A stretch of 64,000 nucleotides of DNA from Pseudomonas entomophila (GCF_023277925.1 NZ_CP063832.1:3656501-3720500), one strand, 5' to 3'. Shown: positions 48,544 to 57,781, counted from the first letter of the stretch. Notes: generated by a model from the letters alone, not told the origin. Translations and numbers: made by a program.

Positions 48544-49959
48544 ATGACCCGGACCTCCCAGACACCCCCTGAAGCGCAGCACCTGCAACGTAACCTGACC
48601 AACCGCCACATCCAGCTCATCGCCATTGGCGGCGCCATCGGCACCGGCCTGTTCATGGGCTCGGGCAAGACCATCAGCCTGGCCGGCCCGTCGATCATCT
48701 TCGTCTACATGATCATCGGCTTCATGCTGTTCTTCGTCATGCGCGCCATGGGCGAGCTGCTGCTGTCGAACCTCAACTACAAGTCGTTCATCGATTTCTC
48801 CGCCGACCTGCTCGGCCCCTGGGCCGGCTACTTCACCGGCTGGACCTACTGGTTCTGCTGGGTGGTCACCGGCATCGCCGACGTGGTGGCGATCGCCGCC
48901 TACACCCAATTCTGGTTCCCGGACCTGCCGCAGTGGATACCAGCGCTGAGCTGCGTGGCGCTGTTGCTGTCGCTGAACCTGGTCACGGTGAAGATGTTCG
49001 GCGAGATGGAATTCTGGTTCGCCCTGATCAAGATCATCGCCATCATGGGCCTGGTCGCCACCGGCCTGTACATGGTCATCACCGGTTTCCAGTCGCCGGC
49101 AGGCCATACCGCCAACCTGGCCAACCTGTGGAATGACGGCGGCATGTTCCCCAATGGCCTGCTGGGCTTCTTCGCCGGCTTCCAGATCGCCGTGTTCGCC
49201 TTCGTCGGCATCGAGCTGGTGGGCACCACCGCCGCCGAAGCGAAGAACCCCGAGCGCACCCTGCCGCGGGCGATCAACTCGATCCCGATCCGCATCATCG
49301 TGTTCTACGTGCTGGCGCTGATCGCCATCATGGCGGTCACGCCATGGCGCGACGTGGTGCCGGGCAAGAGCCCGTTCGTCGAGCTGTTCGTGCTGGCCGG
49401 CCTGCCGGCGGCGGCGAGCATCATCAACTTCGTGGTGCTGACTTCTGCGGCCTCGTCGGCCAACAGCGGCGTGTTCTCCACCAGCCGCATGCTGTTCGGC
49501 CTGGCCCAGGAGGGCGATGCACCCAAGGCGTTCGAGAAACTCTCGCGCCGCGCGGTGCCGGCCAACGGCCTGTACTTCTCCTGCACCTGCCTGCTGCTGG
49601 GCGCGGTGCTGATCTACCTGGTACCCAATGTGATCGAAGCCTTCACCCTGGTGACGACGGTGTCGGCGGTGCTGTTCATGTTCGTGTGGACGCTGATCCT
49701 GCTGTCGTACCTGAGCTACCGCAAACAGCGCGCGGCGCTGCATGAGCAATCCACCTACAAGATGCCCGGCGGGCGCTTCATGTGCTACGTGTGCCTGGTG
49801 TTCTTCGCCGGCATCCTGGTGCTGTTGAGCCTGGAGGCCGACACCCGCTCGGCGCTGGTGGTGACACCTATCTGGTTCGTCATCCTGGCGGTGACCTATC
49901 AGTTTGTGCGTAGCAGGCGTCAGCCGCGTGCGGCAGTGCGTGGGGCGTCGAACAGCTGA
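48544..49959 (+). CDS. cycA: D-serine/D-alanine/glycine permease
   Basis: Amino-acid:proton symporter of the inner membrane. 471 residues from the ATG at 48544 (an ATG three codons upstream is possible), twelve membrane helices. The sequence is very close to E. coli CycA over its length: RHIQLIAIGGAIGTGLFMG, RAMGELLLSNLNYKSF, FAGFQIAVFAFVGIELVGTT and SSANSGVFSTSRMLFGLAQEG are nearly the same. It is a single gene bordered by REP pairs. Confidence 0.94.
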   Translation: MTRTSQTPPEAQHLQRNLTNRHIQLIAIGGAIGTGLFMGSGKTISLAGPSIIFVYMIIGFMLFFVMRAMGELLLSNLNYKSFIDFSADLLGPWAGYFTGWTYWFCWVVTGIADVVAIAAYTQFWFPDLPQWIPALSCVALLLSLNLVTVKMFGEMEFWFALIKIIAIMGLVATGLYMVITGFQSPAGHTANLANLWNDGGMFPNGLLGFFAGFQIAVFAFVGIELVGTTAAEAKNPERTLPRAINSIPIRIIVFYVLALIAIMAVTPWRDVVPGKSPFVELFVLAGLPAAASIINFVVLTSAASSANSGVFSTSRMLFGLAQEGDAPKAFEKLSRRAVPANGLYFSCTCLLLGAVLIYLVPNVIEAFTLVTTVSAVLFMFVWTLILLSYLSYRKQRAALHEQSTYKMPGGRFMCYVCLVFFAGILVLLSLEADTRSALVVTPIWFVILAVTYQFVRSRRQPRAAVRGASNS

Positions 49960-49980
49960 TTGCGGGGGGCTGCTGCGCAG

Positions 49981-50072
49981 CCCATTCGCCAGCAAGGCTG
50001 GCTCCTACAGGTACAGCGCACGCTCCGAAACCTGCGCGAGACCTGTAGGAGCCAGCCTTGCTGGCGAATGGG
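49981..50072. repeat. REP pair with perfect 31-bp arms
   Basis: Arms 49981-50011 and 50042-50072 (CGCCAGCAAGGCTGGCTCC type) are exact reverse complements around a 30-base spacer, between convergent cycA and the small ORF pair. Confidence 0.9.
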
Positions 50073-50092
50073 CACACAACGCCCCTACTGTC

Positions 50093-50392
50093 TCAACCCC
50101 GCTCCAATCCCTCAAGCACCGCCTCGGCCAGCGCCAGGCCTTTCTCCAGCGAGTTCTCCGTCGCCGTCAGCAAACTGCGCAACGGCTCCCCCGCCTTTTC
50201 CAACGCGGCGGCATTGCTCTCATACGCCGCCTTCAACGCCGCCACGGCGCACACCAGCGCATCCTCGCTATCGACCCCGGCATGCACCGAAAGCATCGGA
50301 TCGTGGGCGTGATTGCAGGTGCCGAAGTGGGAACTGGCGGTGACGGGACGTGATTTGCGGGGACTGTGGTTGACCAGCGATTCCTGGTTCAT
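50093..50392 (-). CDS. Small helical protein, DUF3077/DUF6124-like (second ORF of the pair)
   Basis: 99 residues. The last 65 (HAGVDSEDALVCAVAALKAAYESN and on) look like the helical core of small Pseudomonas proteins I know as DUF3077/DUF6124 (from memory, not checked). The first 33 residues are basic and disordered in character. Its ATG at 50392 overlaps the stop of the preceding 25-codon ORF (ATGA), with GAGAGG upstream, so translation is coupled or the two ORFs are one gene split by a frameshift. Function unknown. Confidence 0.65.
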   Translation of the reverse strand: MNQESLVNHSPRKSRPVTASSHFGTCNHAHDPMLSVHAGVDSEDALVCAVAALKAAYESNAAALEKAGEPLRSLLTATENSLEKGLALAEAVLEGLERG

Positions 50393-50466
50393 GGCTGCAC
50401 CTCTCGATGAAAGGTGGCGATTTCAGCAAATGCGAACGGTGGATCTGGAACGATCTTCTTGAGCAT
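50389..50466 (-). CDS. 25-residue leader ORF with KIVPDPP motif
   Basis: MLKKIVPDPPF starts a 25-residue ORF with an excellent ribosome binding site (AAGGAG, 7 bases before the ATG at 50466). MxKIVPDPP is, as I recall, the usual N-terminus of the small DUF3077-like proteins whose core is encoded by the overlapping next ORF. It is thus either a true leader peptide or the N-terminal piece of a frameshifted gene. A structured RNA precedes it. Confidence 0.55.
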   Translation of the reverse strand: MLKKIVPDPPFAFAEIATFHREVQP

Positions 50467-50498
50467 GGTGCTACTCCTTGCAGCCTTCTGAAGTGTAT

Positions 50499-50696
50499 CT
50501 CCGTGCCCATACGCCAATATGGGTGGACGGAGCCGTGCGGGTTGGCGTTGCCGGTCAGAAGGTCCGGTGAGCCCGAAGGCTCCCACACACGGCTCCGCCC
50601 ATAACGGGTGCAACCATGCAGGACACGCTATCGCAAGTGCGATGTGCCCGGTTCTGACAGCGGGACGCCAATCCCGAACCGCAGAAACTACTGCGG
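50499..50696 (-). promoter_or_regulatory. Candidate structured leader RNA with alternative folds
   Basis: Read on the minus strand, 5' to 3': hairpin Pa (50696-50679, CCGCAG/CTGCGG); Pb (50681-50649, CGGTTC/GAACCG with inner GGGA/TCCC); Pc (50649-50621, GGGCAC/GTGTCC plus ATCGCA/TGCGAT); then P1 (TATGGG+CGGAGCCGTG at 50603-50588 with CACGGCTCCG+CCCATA at 50537-50518), enclosing P2 (GAGCC-uucg-GGCTC, 50582-50569) and P3 (CCGG/CCGG, 50567-50551). The 3' arm of P1 can instead pair downstream as CTCCGT/ACGGAG plus CCCATA/TATGGG (50532-50499). A TTGACA at 50731-50726 could start the transcript, though its -10 is poor. No known riboswitch class is recognised. Confidence 0.6.
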
Positions 50697-50793
50697 TGCG
50701 GCACGGTACTCAAGTGCCGCTTGTGTGTCAAAATGTTGGGCGGCAAATGCCTTCAGAAGCCCCGTCATCGGACTGCGACCGCACACCTAAATG

Positions 50794-50909
50794 GGACTGC
50801 TTTGCAGTCCTTCGCGGATGAATCCGCTCCTACAGAGATAGCGTGGCCTTGAAGTTTGCGCTGTGCTTGTAGGAGCGGATTCATCCGCGATGGGCCGCAC
50901 AGCGGCCCC
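50794..50909. repeat. REP pair (inverted), GGATTCATCCGC type, with flanking hairpins
   Basis: GGACTGC-ttt-GCAGTCC, then CGCGGATGAATCCGCTCCTA, a spacer, TGTAGGAGCGGATTCATCC and GGGCCGC-aca-GCGGCCC. The 597 bases between the small ORFs and urtA hold the structured leader, this pair and the urt promoter. Confidence 0.85.
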
Positions 50910-51003
50910 AATCCTGTGCATGCTAATCGTCAAGGCACCATCCTGGCCCCACCCCACGCCCCGATTCGTCGCACAACCGCTCTATCACGCACCTTCCATC
51001 GCT

Positions 51004-51019
51004 CGGCACAGCCTTTGCA
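51004..51019 (+). promoter_or_regulatory. Sigma-54-type promoter of urtABCDE
   Basis: CGGCAC-agcct-TTGCA has the GG-N10-GC spacing of RpoN promoters (GG 51005-51006, GC 51017-51018), 45 bases before the urtA ATG. A half-site resembling NtrC sites, GCACCA, lies at 50935. Nitrogen control of urea uptake fits. Confidence 0.65.
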
Positions 51020-51063
51020 ATCTCCGACCTGGCCAACCCCCACCATCACATCGGAGTGAGCAC

Positions 51064-52329
51064 ATGAAGCGACGCAGTCTGATCAAGGCCTTCACCCTCA
51101 GCGCATCGATCGCCGCGATGGGCCTGAGCTGGAGCATCCAGGCCGCCGAGACCATCAAGGTCGGCATCCTGCATTCGCTGTCCGGGACCATGGCCATTTC
51201 CGAGACCTCGCTCAAGGACATGGCGCTGATGACCATCGACGAAATCAACGCCAAGGGCGGCGTCAACGGCAAGATGCTCGAACCGGTGGTGGTGGACCCG
51301 GCGTCCAACTGGCCGCTGTTCGCCGAAAAGAGCCGCCAGCTGCTGACCCAGGACAAGGTGGCGGTGGTGTTCGGCTGCTGGACCTCGGTGTCGCGCAAGT
51401 CGGTGCTGCCAGTGTTCGAAGAGCTCAACGGCCTGCTGTTCTACCCGGTGCAGTACGAGGGTGAAGAGATGTCGCCGAACGTGTTCTACACAGGTGCCGC
51501 GCCCAACCAGCAAGCCATCCCGGCCGTCGAGTACCTGATGAGCGAAGACGGCGGCAGCGCCAAGCGCTTCTTCCTGCTGGGCACCGACTACGTCTACCCG
51601 CGCACCACCAACAAGATCCTGCGCGCCTTCCTGCACAGCAAAGGCGTGGCCGACAAGGACATCGAAGAGGTGTACACGCCGTTCGGCCACAGCGATTACC
51701 AGACCATCGTCGCCAACATCAAGAAGTTCTCCGCTGGCGGCAAGACGGCGGTCATCTCCACGGTCAACGGCGATTCCAACGTGCCGTTCTACAAGGAGCT
51801 GGCCAACCAGGGCCTGAAGGCCACCGATGTGCCGGTGGTGGCGTTCTCGGTGGGCGAAGAGGAACTGCGCGGCATCGACACCAAACCGCTGGTGGGGCAC
51901 CTGGCGGCGTGGAACTACTTCGAGTCGGTGGATAACCCGGTGAACCAGCAGTTCGTCGCCGACTGGAAGGCCTACGCCAAGGCCAAGAACCTGCCAGGGG
52001 CCGACAAGGCGGTGACCAACGACCCGATGGAGGCCACCTACGTGGGCATTCACATGTGGGCGCAGGCGGCGCAGAAGGCCGGCAGCACCGATGTGGACAA
52101 GGTGCGCGAGGCGCTGGCCGGGCAGAGCTTCAAGGCCCCGTCGGGCTTCACCCTGACCATGGACAAGAGCAACCATCACCTGCACAAGCCGGTGATGATC
52201 GGCGAGATCCAGGATGACGGGCAGTTCAGTGTGGTGTGGCAGACAGAAGAGCCGTTGCGGGCGCAGCCTTGGAGCCCGTTCATTCCGGGGAATGACAAGC
52301 GGCCGGATTATGCGGTGAAAGGTAACTGA
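51064..52329 (+). CDS. urtA: Urea ABC transporter, substrate-binding protein
   Basis: Periplasmic urea-binding protein. 421 residues with a Tat-like basic start (MKRRSLIKAFTLSASIAAMG) and AETIKVGILHSLSGTMAISET, YPVQYEGEEMSPNVFYTGA, GTDYVYPRTTNKILRAFLHSK, typical of UrtA/AmiC-like binding proteins. The ATG at 51064 has GGAGTGAG before it; longer upstream frames run through a REP and the promoter. First gene of urtABCDE. Confidence 0.95.
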   Translation: MKRRSLIKAFTLSASIAAMGLSWSIQAAETIKVGILHSLSGTMAISETSLKDMALMTIDEINAKGGVNGKMLEPVVVDPASNWPLFAEKSRQLLTQDKVAVVFGCWTSVSRKSVLPVFEELNGLLFYPVQYEGEEMSPNVFYTGAAPNQQAIPAVEYLMSEDGGSAKRFFLLGTDYVYPRTTNKILRAFLHSKGVADKDIEEVYTPFGHSDYQTIVANIKKFSAGGKTAVISTVNGDSNVPFYKELANQGLKATDVPVVAFSVGEEELRGIDTKPLVGHLAAWNYFESVDNPVNQQFVADWKAYAKAKNLPGADKAVTNDPMEATYVGIHMWAQAAQKAGSTDVDKVREALAGQSFKAPSGFTLTMDKSNHHLHKPVMIGEIQDDGQFSVVWQTEEPLRAQPWSPFIPGNDKRPDYAVKGN

Positions 52330-52335
52330 GTGCAT

Positions 52336-52410
52336 TGGGGCCGCTGTGCGGCCCTATCGCGGATAAGTCCGCTCCTACAGGTCCGTGTAGGCGCGGATTC
52401 ATCCGCGATG
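52336..52410. repeat. REP pair inside the urt operon (urtA-urtB gap)
   Basis: GGGGCCGC-tgt-GCGGCCC, then ATCGCGGATAAGTCCGCTCC and TAGGCGCGGATTCATCCGCG. It fills most of the 111 bases between urtA and urtB. Confidence 0.8.
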
Positions 52411-52440
52411 AATCCACCGCCGATTTCCAGGATGGCCCGC

Positions 52441-53928
52441 ATGCTCAGACTCCTGCTCACGCTCTTGTTGTTACTGCCCCTGACCAGCCAAGCCAGCGAA
52501 GGCGAATTCTTCCTCAGCGCCAAGCCCGCCGAACAGGCCCGCCTGCTCGAAACCTGGGCCGCACAACCCGATGCCGCACGTCTGCCGCTGCTGGAAAACC
52601 TGCGCCAGGGCCGCATCGCCGCCAACGACACGCGCAAGCTGCGCCTGAACAACCGCCTGCGCGGCCTGATCGACAACGCCCTGGCCAGCCACCAGTTGCT
52701 CAGCGACAGCAGCGCAACCCGCCTGGCCGCCGCCCAGCAACTGCAGAAAACCGCGCAACCCGCGCAGATGGCCTTCCTCGACCGGCGCTTCGCCAGCGAA
52801 CCCGACGCCGCCGTGCACGCCGCCCTTGGCCTGGCCCTGGCCAACCTGCAACTGGGCGCCAGCGAGCCCGCGGTACGCCTGGCCGCCGTGCGCCTGCTCG
52901 GCGAAACCGGCGACCCGCTGGCCCGCACTCGCCTCGAAGCGCTGCTGCAACCAAATGCGGAAACCGATGCCGGCGTGCGTATCGCCGCCGAAACCAGCCT
53001 GGCCCAGGTGCAGCGCAAGCTGCTGGTGGGCGAGCTGCTCGGCCAGGCCTTCAGCGGCCTGTCGCTGGGTTCGATCCTGCTGCTGGCGGCGCTGGGCCTG
53101 GCGATCACCTTCGGCTTGCTGGGGGTGATCAACATGGCCCACGGCGAGATGCTGATGCTCGGCGCCTACAGCACCTACATGGTCCAGGTGCTGCTGCAAC
53201 GCTATGCCCCCGGCGCCATCGAGTTCTACCCGCTGATCGCGCTGCCGGTGGCCTTCGCGGTCAGCGCGGGCGTCGGCATGGCGCTGGAACGCACGGTGAT
53301 CCGCCACCTCTACGGCCGCCCGCTGGAAACCCTGCTGGCCACCTGGGGCATCAGCCTGATCCTGATCCAGGCCGTGCGGCTGATCTTCGGCGCGCAAAAC
53401 GTCGAGGTGAGCAACCCGGCCTGGCTGTCCGGCGGCATCCAGGTGCTGCCCAACCTGGTGCTGCCGTACAACCGCCTGGTGATCATCGGCTTCGCCCTGG
53501 CGGTGGTGCTGCTTACCTGGCTGCTGCTCAACCGCACGCGGCTGGGCCTGAACGTGCGCGCGGTCACCCAGAACCGCAACATGGCGGCCTGCTGCGGGGT
53601 GTCCACCGGGCGCGTGGACATGCTCGCCTTCGGCCTCGGCTCGGGTATCGCCGGGCTTGGTGGCGTGGCCCTGAGCCAGGTCGGCAACGTCGGGCCAGAC
53701 CTGGGCCAGAGCTACATCATCGACTCGTTCCTGGTGGTGGTGCTCGGCGGCGTCGGCCAGCTGGCCGGCAGCCTGTGGGCGGCCTTCGGGCTGGGCATCG
53801 CCAACAAACTGCTGGAGCCGCAGATCGGGGCGGTGCTGGGCAAGATCCTCATCCTTGCGCTGATCATTCTGTTCATCCAGAAGCGCCCGCAAGGCCTGTT
53901 CGCCCTCAAGGGACGGGTAATCGACTGA
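52441..53928 (+). CDS. urtB: Urea ABC transporter, permease UrtB
   Basis: 495 residues from the ATG at 52441 (AGGA at 52428); ATGs at 52432 and 52408 are alternatives. A signal-like helix (LLLTLLLLLPLTSQA) leads a periplasmic helical extension of about 185 residues with HEAT-like Ala/Leu repeats, followed by the LivH-type permease (GLSLGSILLLAALGLAITFGLLGVINMAHGEMLMLGAY). The extension is usual in UrtB and could contact UrtA. The stop overlaps the urtC start (TGATG). Confidence 0.94.
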   Translation: MLRLLLTLLLLLPLTSQASEGEFFLSAKPAEQARLLETWAAQPDAARLPLLENLRQGRIAANDTRKLRLNNRLRGLIDNALASHQLLSDSSATRLAAAQQLQKTAQPAQMAFLDRRFASEPDAAVHAALGLALANLQLGASEPAVRLAAVRLLGETGDPLARTRLEALLQPNAETDAGVRIAAETSLAQVQRKLLVGELLGQAFSGLSLGSILLLAALGLAITFGLLGVINMAHGEMLMLGAYSTYMVQVLLQRYAPGAIEFYPLIALPVAFAVSAGVGMALERTVIRHLYGRPLETLLATWGISLILIQAVRLIFGAQNVEVSNPAWLSGGIQVLPNLVLPYNRLVIIGFALAVVLLTWLLLNRTRLGLNVRAVTQNRNMAACCGVSTGRVDMLAFGLGSGIAGLGGVALSQVGNVGPDLGQSYIIDSFLVVVLGGVGQLAGSLWAAFGLGIANKLLEPQIGAVLGKILILALIILFIQKRPQGLFALKGRVID

Positions 53929-55003
53929 TGAACCAGCCATTGATTGTCACTGCCACGCGCAAGGCCGGCACACGGGTGTCGCTGGCCGTCGGCGCCGTTG
54001 TCGTCCTGGTGCTGCTGGCCCTGCCGCTGCTGTCGCTGCTGCCCGACGGGCACGCCTTGCAGGTCTCGGCCTATACCCTGACCCTGGTCGGCAAGATTCT
54101 TTGCTACGCCATCGTCGCCCTGGCCCTGGACCTGGTGTGGGGCTATGCCGGGCTACTGTCGCTGGGCCACGGCCTGTTCTTTGCCCTTGGCGGCTATGCC
54201 ATGGGCATGTACCTGATGCGCCAGGCGGCCGGTGATGGTCTGCCGGGCTTCATGACCTTCCTGTCGTGGAGCGAGCTGCCCTGGTACTGGGCCGGCACCC
54301 AGCACTTCGCCTGGGCGCTGTGCCTGATCGTGCTGGCGCCGGGGCTGCTGGCGCTGGTGTTCGGCTTCTTCGCCTTCCGCTCGCGGATCAAAGGCGTGTA
54401 CTTCTCGATCATGACCCAGGCCCTGACCTTCGCCGGCATGCTGCTGTTCTTTCGCAACGAGACCGGCTTTGGCGGCAACAACGGCTTCACTAGCTTCCGC
54501 ACCATCCTCGGTTTCGACATCGCCGCCCAGGGCACCCGGGCGGTGCTGTTCCTGCTGACAGTCGGTCTGCTGCTGGCCAGCCTGTACCTGTGCTGGCGCC
54601 TGACCCAGAGCAAGTTCGGCCGCCTGCTCACCGCCGTGCGCGACGCCGAGAACCGCCTGATGTTCTGCGGCTACGACCCGCGCGGTTTCAAGCTGCTGGT
54701 GTGGGTGCTCAGTGCCGTGCTGTGCGGCCTGGCCGGGGCGTTGTACGTGCCGCAGGTGGGCATCATCAACCCCAGCGAGATGTCACCGACCAACTCCATC
54801 GAGGCCGCCGTGTGGGTGGCACTCGGCGGGCGCGGCACGTTGATCGGGCCGCTGCTCGGCGCCGGCCTGGTCAATGGCATGAAGAGCTGGTTCACCGTGG
54901 CGTTCCCCGAGTTCTGGCTGTTCTTCCTCGGCGCGCTGTTCATCCTCGTCACCCTGTACCTGCCCAAGGGCGTGGTCGGTCTTGTGAAGAAAAGGAGCCA
55001 GCC

Positions 55004-55007
<4 letters not shown>
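53928..55007 (+). CDS. urtC: Urea ABC transporter, permease UrtC
   Basis: 359 residues, LivM-type permease with about nine helices (LALDLVWGYAGLLSLGHGLFFALGGYAMGMYL is the family signature). It forms the channel with UrtB. The ATG at 53928 shares one base with the urtB stop, and its own stop overlaps the urtD start (ATGA). A longer frame open from 52335 is only the shadow of urtB. Confidence 0.94.
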
Positions 55008-55861
<854 letters not shown>

Positions 55862-55872
55862 CCCCCACACGC

Positions 55873-55940
55873 CCTGTAGGAGCCAGCCTTGCTGGCGAAC
55901 CACACACCCCGCATTCGCCAGCAAGGCTGGCCCCTACAGG
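55873..55940. repeat. REP pair between urtD and urtE
   Basis: CCTGTAGGAGCCAGCCTTGC with TTCGCCAGCAAGGCTGGCCC facing it. It takes up nearly all of the 100-base gap inside the operon. Confidence 0.88.
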
Positions 55941-55961
55941 GGTACAACCCAAGGACATGAC

Positions 55962-56660
55962 ATGCTGAAAATCGACACCCTGCACCAGTACTACGGCGGC
56001 AGCCACATCCTGCGCGGCCTGTCCTTCGAGGCCAAGGTCGGCGAGGTCACCTGCCTGCTGGGCCGCAACGGCGTGGGCAAGACCACCCTGCTGCGCTGCC
56101 TGATGGGCCTGCTGCCAGCCCGCGAGGGCCGCGTGGAATGGGAAGGCAAGACGATCACCACGCTCAAGCCCCAGCAACGGGTGCAGGCCGGCATCGCCTA
56201 CGTGCCCCAGGGCCGGGAGATCTTCCCGCGCCTGACTGTCGAGGAAAACCTGCTGATGGGCCTGTCGCGCTTCCCCGCCCGTGAGGCACGGGAAGTGCCG
56301 GCGTTCATCTACGAACTGTTCCCGGTGCTGGAGCAGATGAAACAACGCCGTGGCGGCGACCTCTCCGGCGGCCAACAGCAACAGCTGGCCATCGGCCGCG
56401 CCCTGGCCAGCCGCCCGCGCCTGCTGATCCTCGACGAACCCACCGAGGGCATCCAGCCGTCGGTGATCAAGGAGATCGGCGCGGTGATCCGCAAGCTGGC
56501 CGACCGGGGCGACATGGCCATCCTGCTGGTGGAGCAGTTCTACGACTTCGCCGAGGAGCTGGCCGACCAGTACCTGGTCATGGCCCGTGGCGAAATCGTC
56601 CAGCGCGGCCGGGGCGAAAACATGCAGGCCGAAGGTGTGCGCGGCCTGGTTACCATTTAA
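55962..56660 (+). CDS. urtE: Urea ABC transporter, ATPase UrtE
   Basis: 232 residues, LivF-type ATPase: Walker A GRNGVGKTT, AYVPQGREIFPRLTVEENL, signature LSGGQQQQLAIGRAL, Walker B LLILDEPTEGIQPSV and the switch His replaced in LLVEQFYDFA by Gln, as is usual in LivF/UrtE. AAGGAC at 55951 precedes the ATG. Last urt gene. Confidence 0.95.
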   Translation: MLKIDTLHQYYGGSHILRGLSFEAKVGEVTCLLGRNGVGKTTLLRCLMGLLPAREGRVEWEGKTITTLKPQQRVQAGIAYVPQGREIFPRLTVEENLLMGLSRFPAREAREVPAFIYELFPVLEQMKQRRGGDLSGGQQQQLAIGRALASRPRLLILDEPTEGIQPSVIKEIGAVIRKLADRGDMAILLVEQFYDFAEELADQYLVMARGEIVQRGRGENMQAEGVRGLVTI

Positions 56661-56691
56661 TCTGCAACCACTTCCCTTGCGAGATGCTGTC

Positions 56692-57216
56692 ATGAGTTAC
56701 CAGATCCGCGACGCCCTGATCGATGACGTGCCGGGCATCCTCGACATCTACAACGACGCCGTGGCCAACACCACGGCGATCTGGAACGAAACCCCGGTGG
56801 ACCTGGGCAATCGCCTGGCCTGGTTCGAGGCCCGCGCGCAGCAGGGCTACCCGATCCTGGTGGCGGTGGACGACAGCGGTGTGCTGGGCTATGCCTCGTT
56901 TGGCGACTGGCGGCCGTTCGAGGGCTTTCGCCATACCGTCGAGCATTCGGTGTACGTGCGTGGCGACCAGCGTGGCAAGGGCCTGGGCCCTGTACTGATG
57001 GAAGCGCTGATCGAGCGCGCGCGCCGCTGCGACAAGCATGTGATGGTCGCGGCCATCGAGAGCGGCAACGCCGCGTCGATCCGCCTGCACGAGCGCCAGG
57101 GCTTCAGCATCACCGGGCAGATGCCGCAGGTGGGTGTGAAGTTCGGGCGCTGGCTGGACCTGACCTTCATGCAGCTGTACCTGGATGACAACACCCTTCC
57201 CCCTTCAAGGACCTGA
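56692..57216 (+). CDS. GNAT amino-acid N-acetyltransferase (PAT/MddA type)
   Basis: 174 residues. The GNAT acetyl-CoA loop is visible (VRGDQRGKGLGPVLMEALIERA), and EHSVYV, AAIESGNAASIRLHERQGF and FGRWLDLTFMQL match the phosphinothricin/methionine sulfone acetyltransferase branch. A homologue sits in the urease locus of P. aeruginosa (PA4866, from memory), so the place beside urt is conserved though the urease genes are not in this window. It should acetylate toxic amino-acid analogues. Confidence 0.9.
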   Translation: MSYQIRDALIDDVPGILDIYNDAVANTTAIWNETPVDLGNRLAWFEARAQQGYPILVAVDDSGVLGYASFGDWRPFEGFRHTVEHSVYVRGDQRGKGLGPVLMEALIERARRCDKHVMVAAIESGNAASIRLHERQGFSITGQMPQVGVKFGRWLDLTFMQLYLDDNTLPPSRT

Positions 57217-57220
57217 AGCC

Positions 57221-57763
57221 ATGAACACCGCCCAGCTGCACCGCGTGACCCACGAAGGCCTAGCGTACTACCGCGACGGGCTGGTGACCCTTTTGCTCGA
57301 TGCGGTGCGCCAGGGCGCGTCGGTGGGGTTTCTGGCCGATATCGACGAACAGCAGGCCAAGGCCTACTTCGATGAGGTGAAGGCAAAGCTGGCCGGTGGC
57401 GAGCAGCTGCTATGGGTCATCGCCCAGGGGCAGGAAGTGCTGGGTAGTGTGCAGCTTGGGTTGTGCCTGAAACCCAATGGGCTGAACCGGGCCGAGGTGC
57501 AGAAACTGCTGGTGCACAGCGATGCACGGCGACGTGGGCTGGGGCAGCAGTTGATGGGGGCGCTGGAGGCCGAGGCGCGACGGATCGGGCGAGGGATGCT
57601 GTTTCTCGATACCGAGGCGGGATCTGGGGCGGAGGCGTTCTATCGGGCGCTGGGGTATGGCAAGGCGGGGGAGATTCCGGATTATGCCTGCGGCCCGGAA
57701 GGGGTGTATCGGGCGACGGCTTTGTACTTCAAAGTGCTTATTCCCGCCCATGAGCCTCATTAA
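57221..57763 (+). CDS. GNAT family N-acetyltransferase
   Basis: 180 residues from the ATG at 57221, five bases after the previous gene. VQKLLVHSDARRRGLGQQLMGALEAEA is the acetyl-CoA site and LFLDTEAGSGAEAFYRALGYGKAGEIPDYA the end of the fold. The substrate is unknown. Likely cotranscribed with the first acetyltransferase. Confidence 0.9.
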   Translation: MNTAQLHRVTHEGLAYYRDGLVTLLLDAVRQGASVGFLADIDEQQAKAYFDEVKAKLAGGEQLLWVIAQGQEVLGSVQLGLCLKPNGLNRAEVQKLLVHSDARRRGLGQQLMGALEAEARRIGRGMLFLDTEAGSGAEAFYRALGYGKAGEIPDYACGPEGVYRATALYFKVLIPAHEPH

Positions 57764-57781
57764 GCCCATCACAGGCAAACA

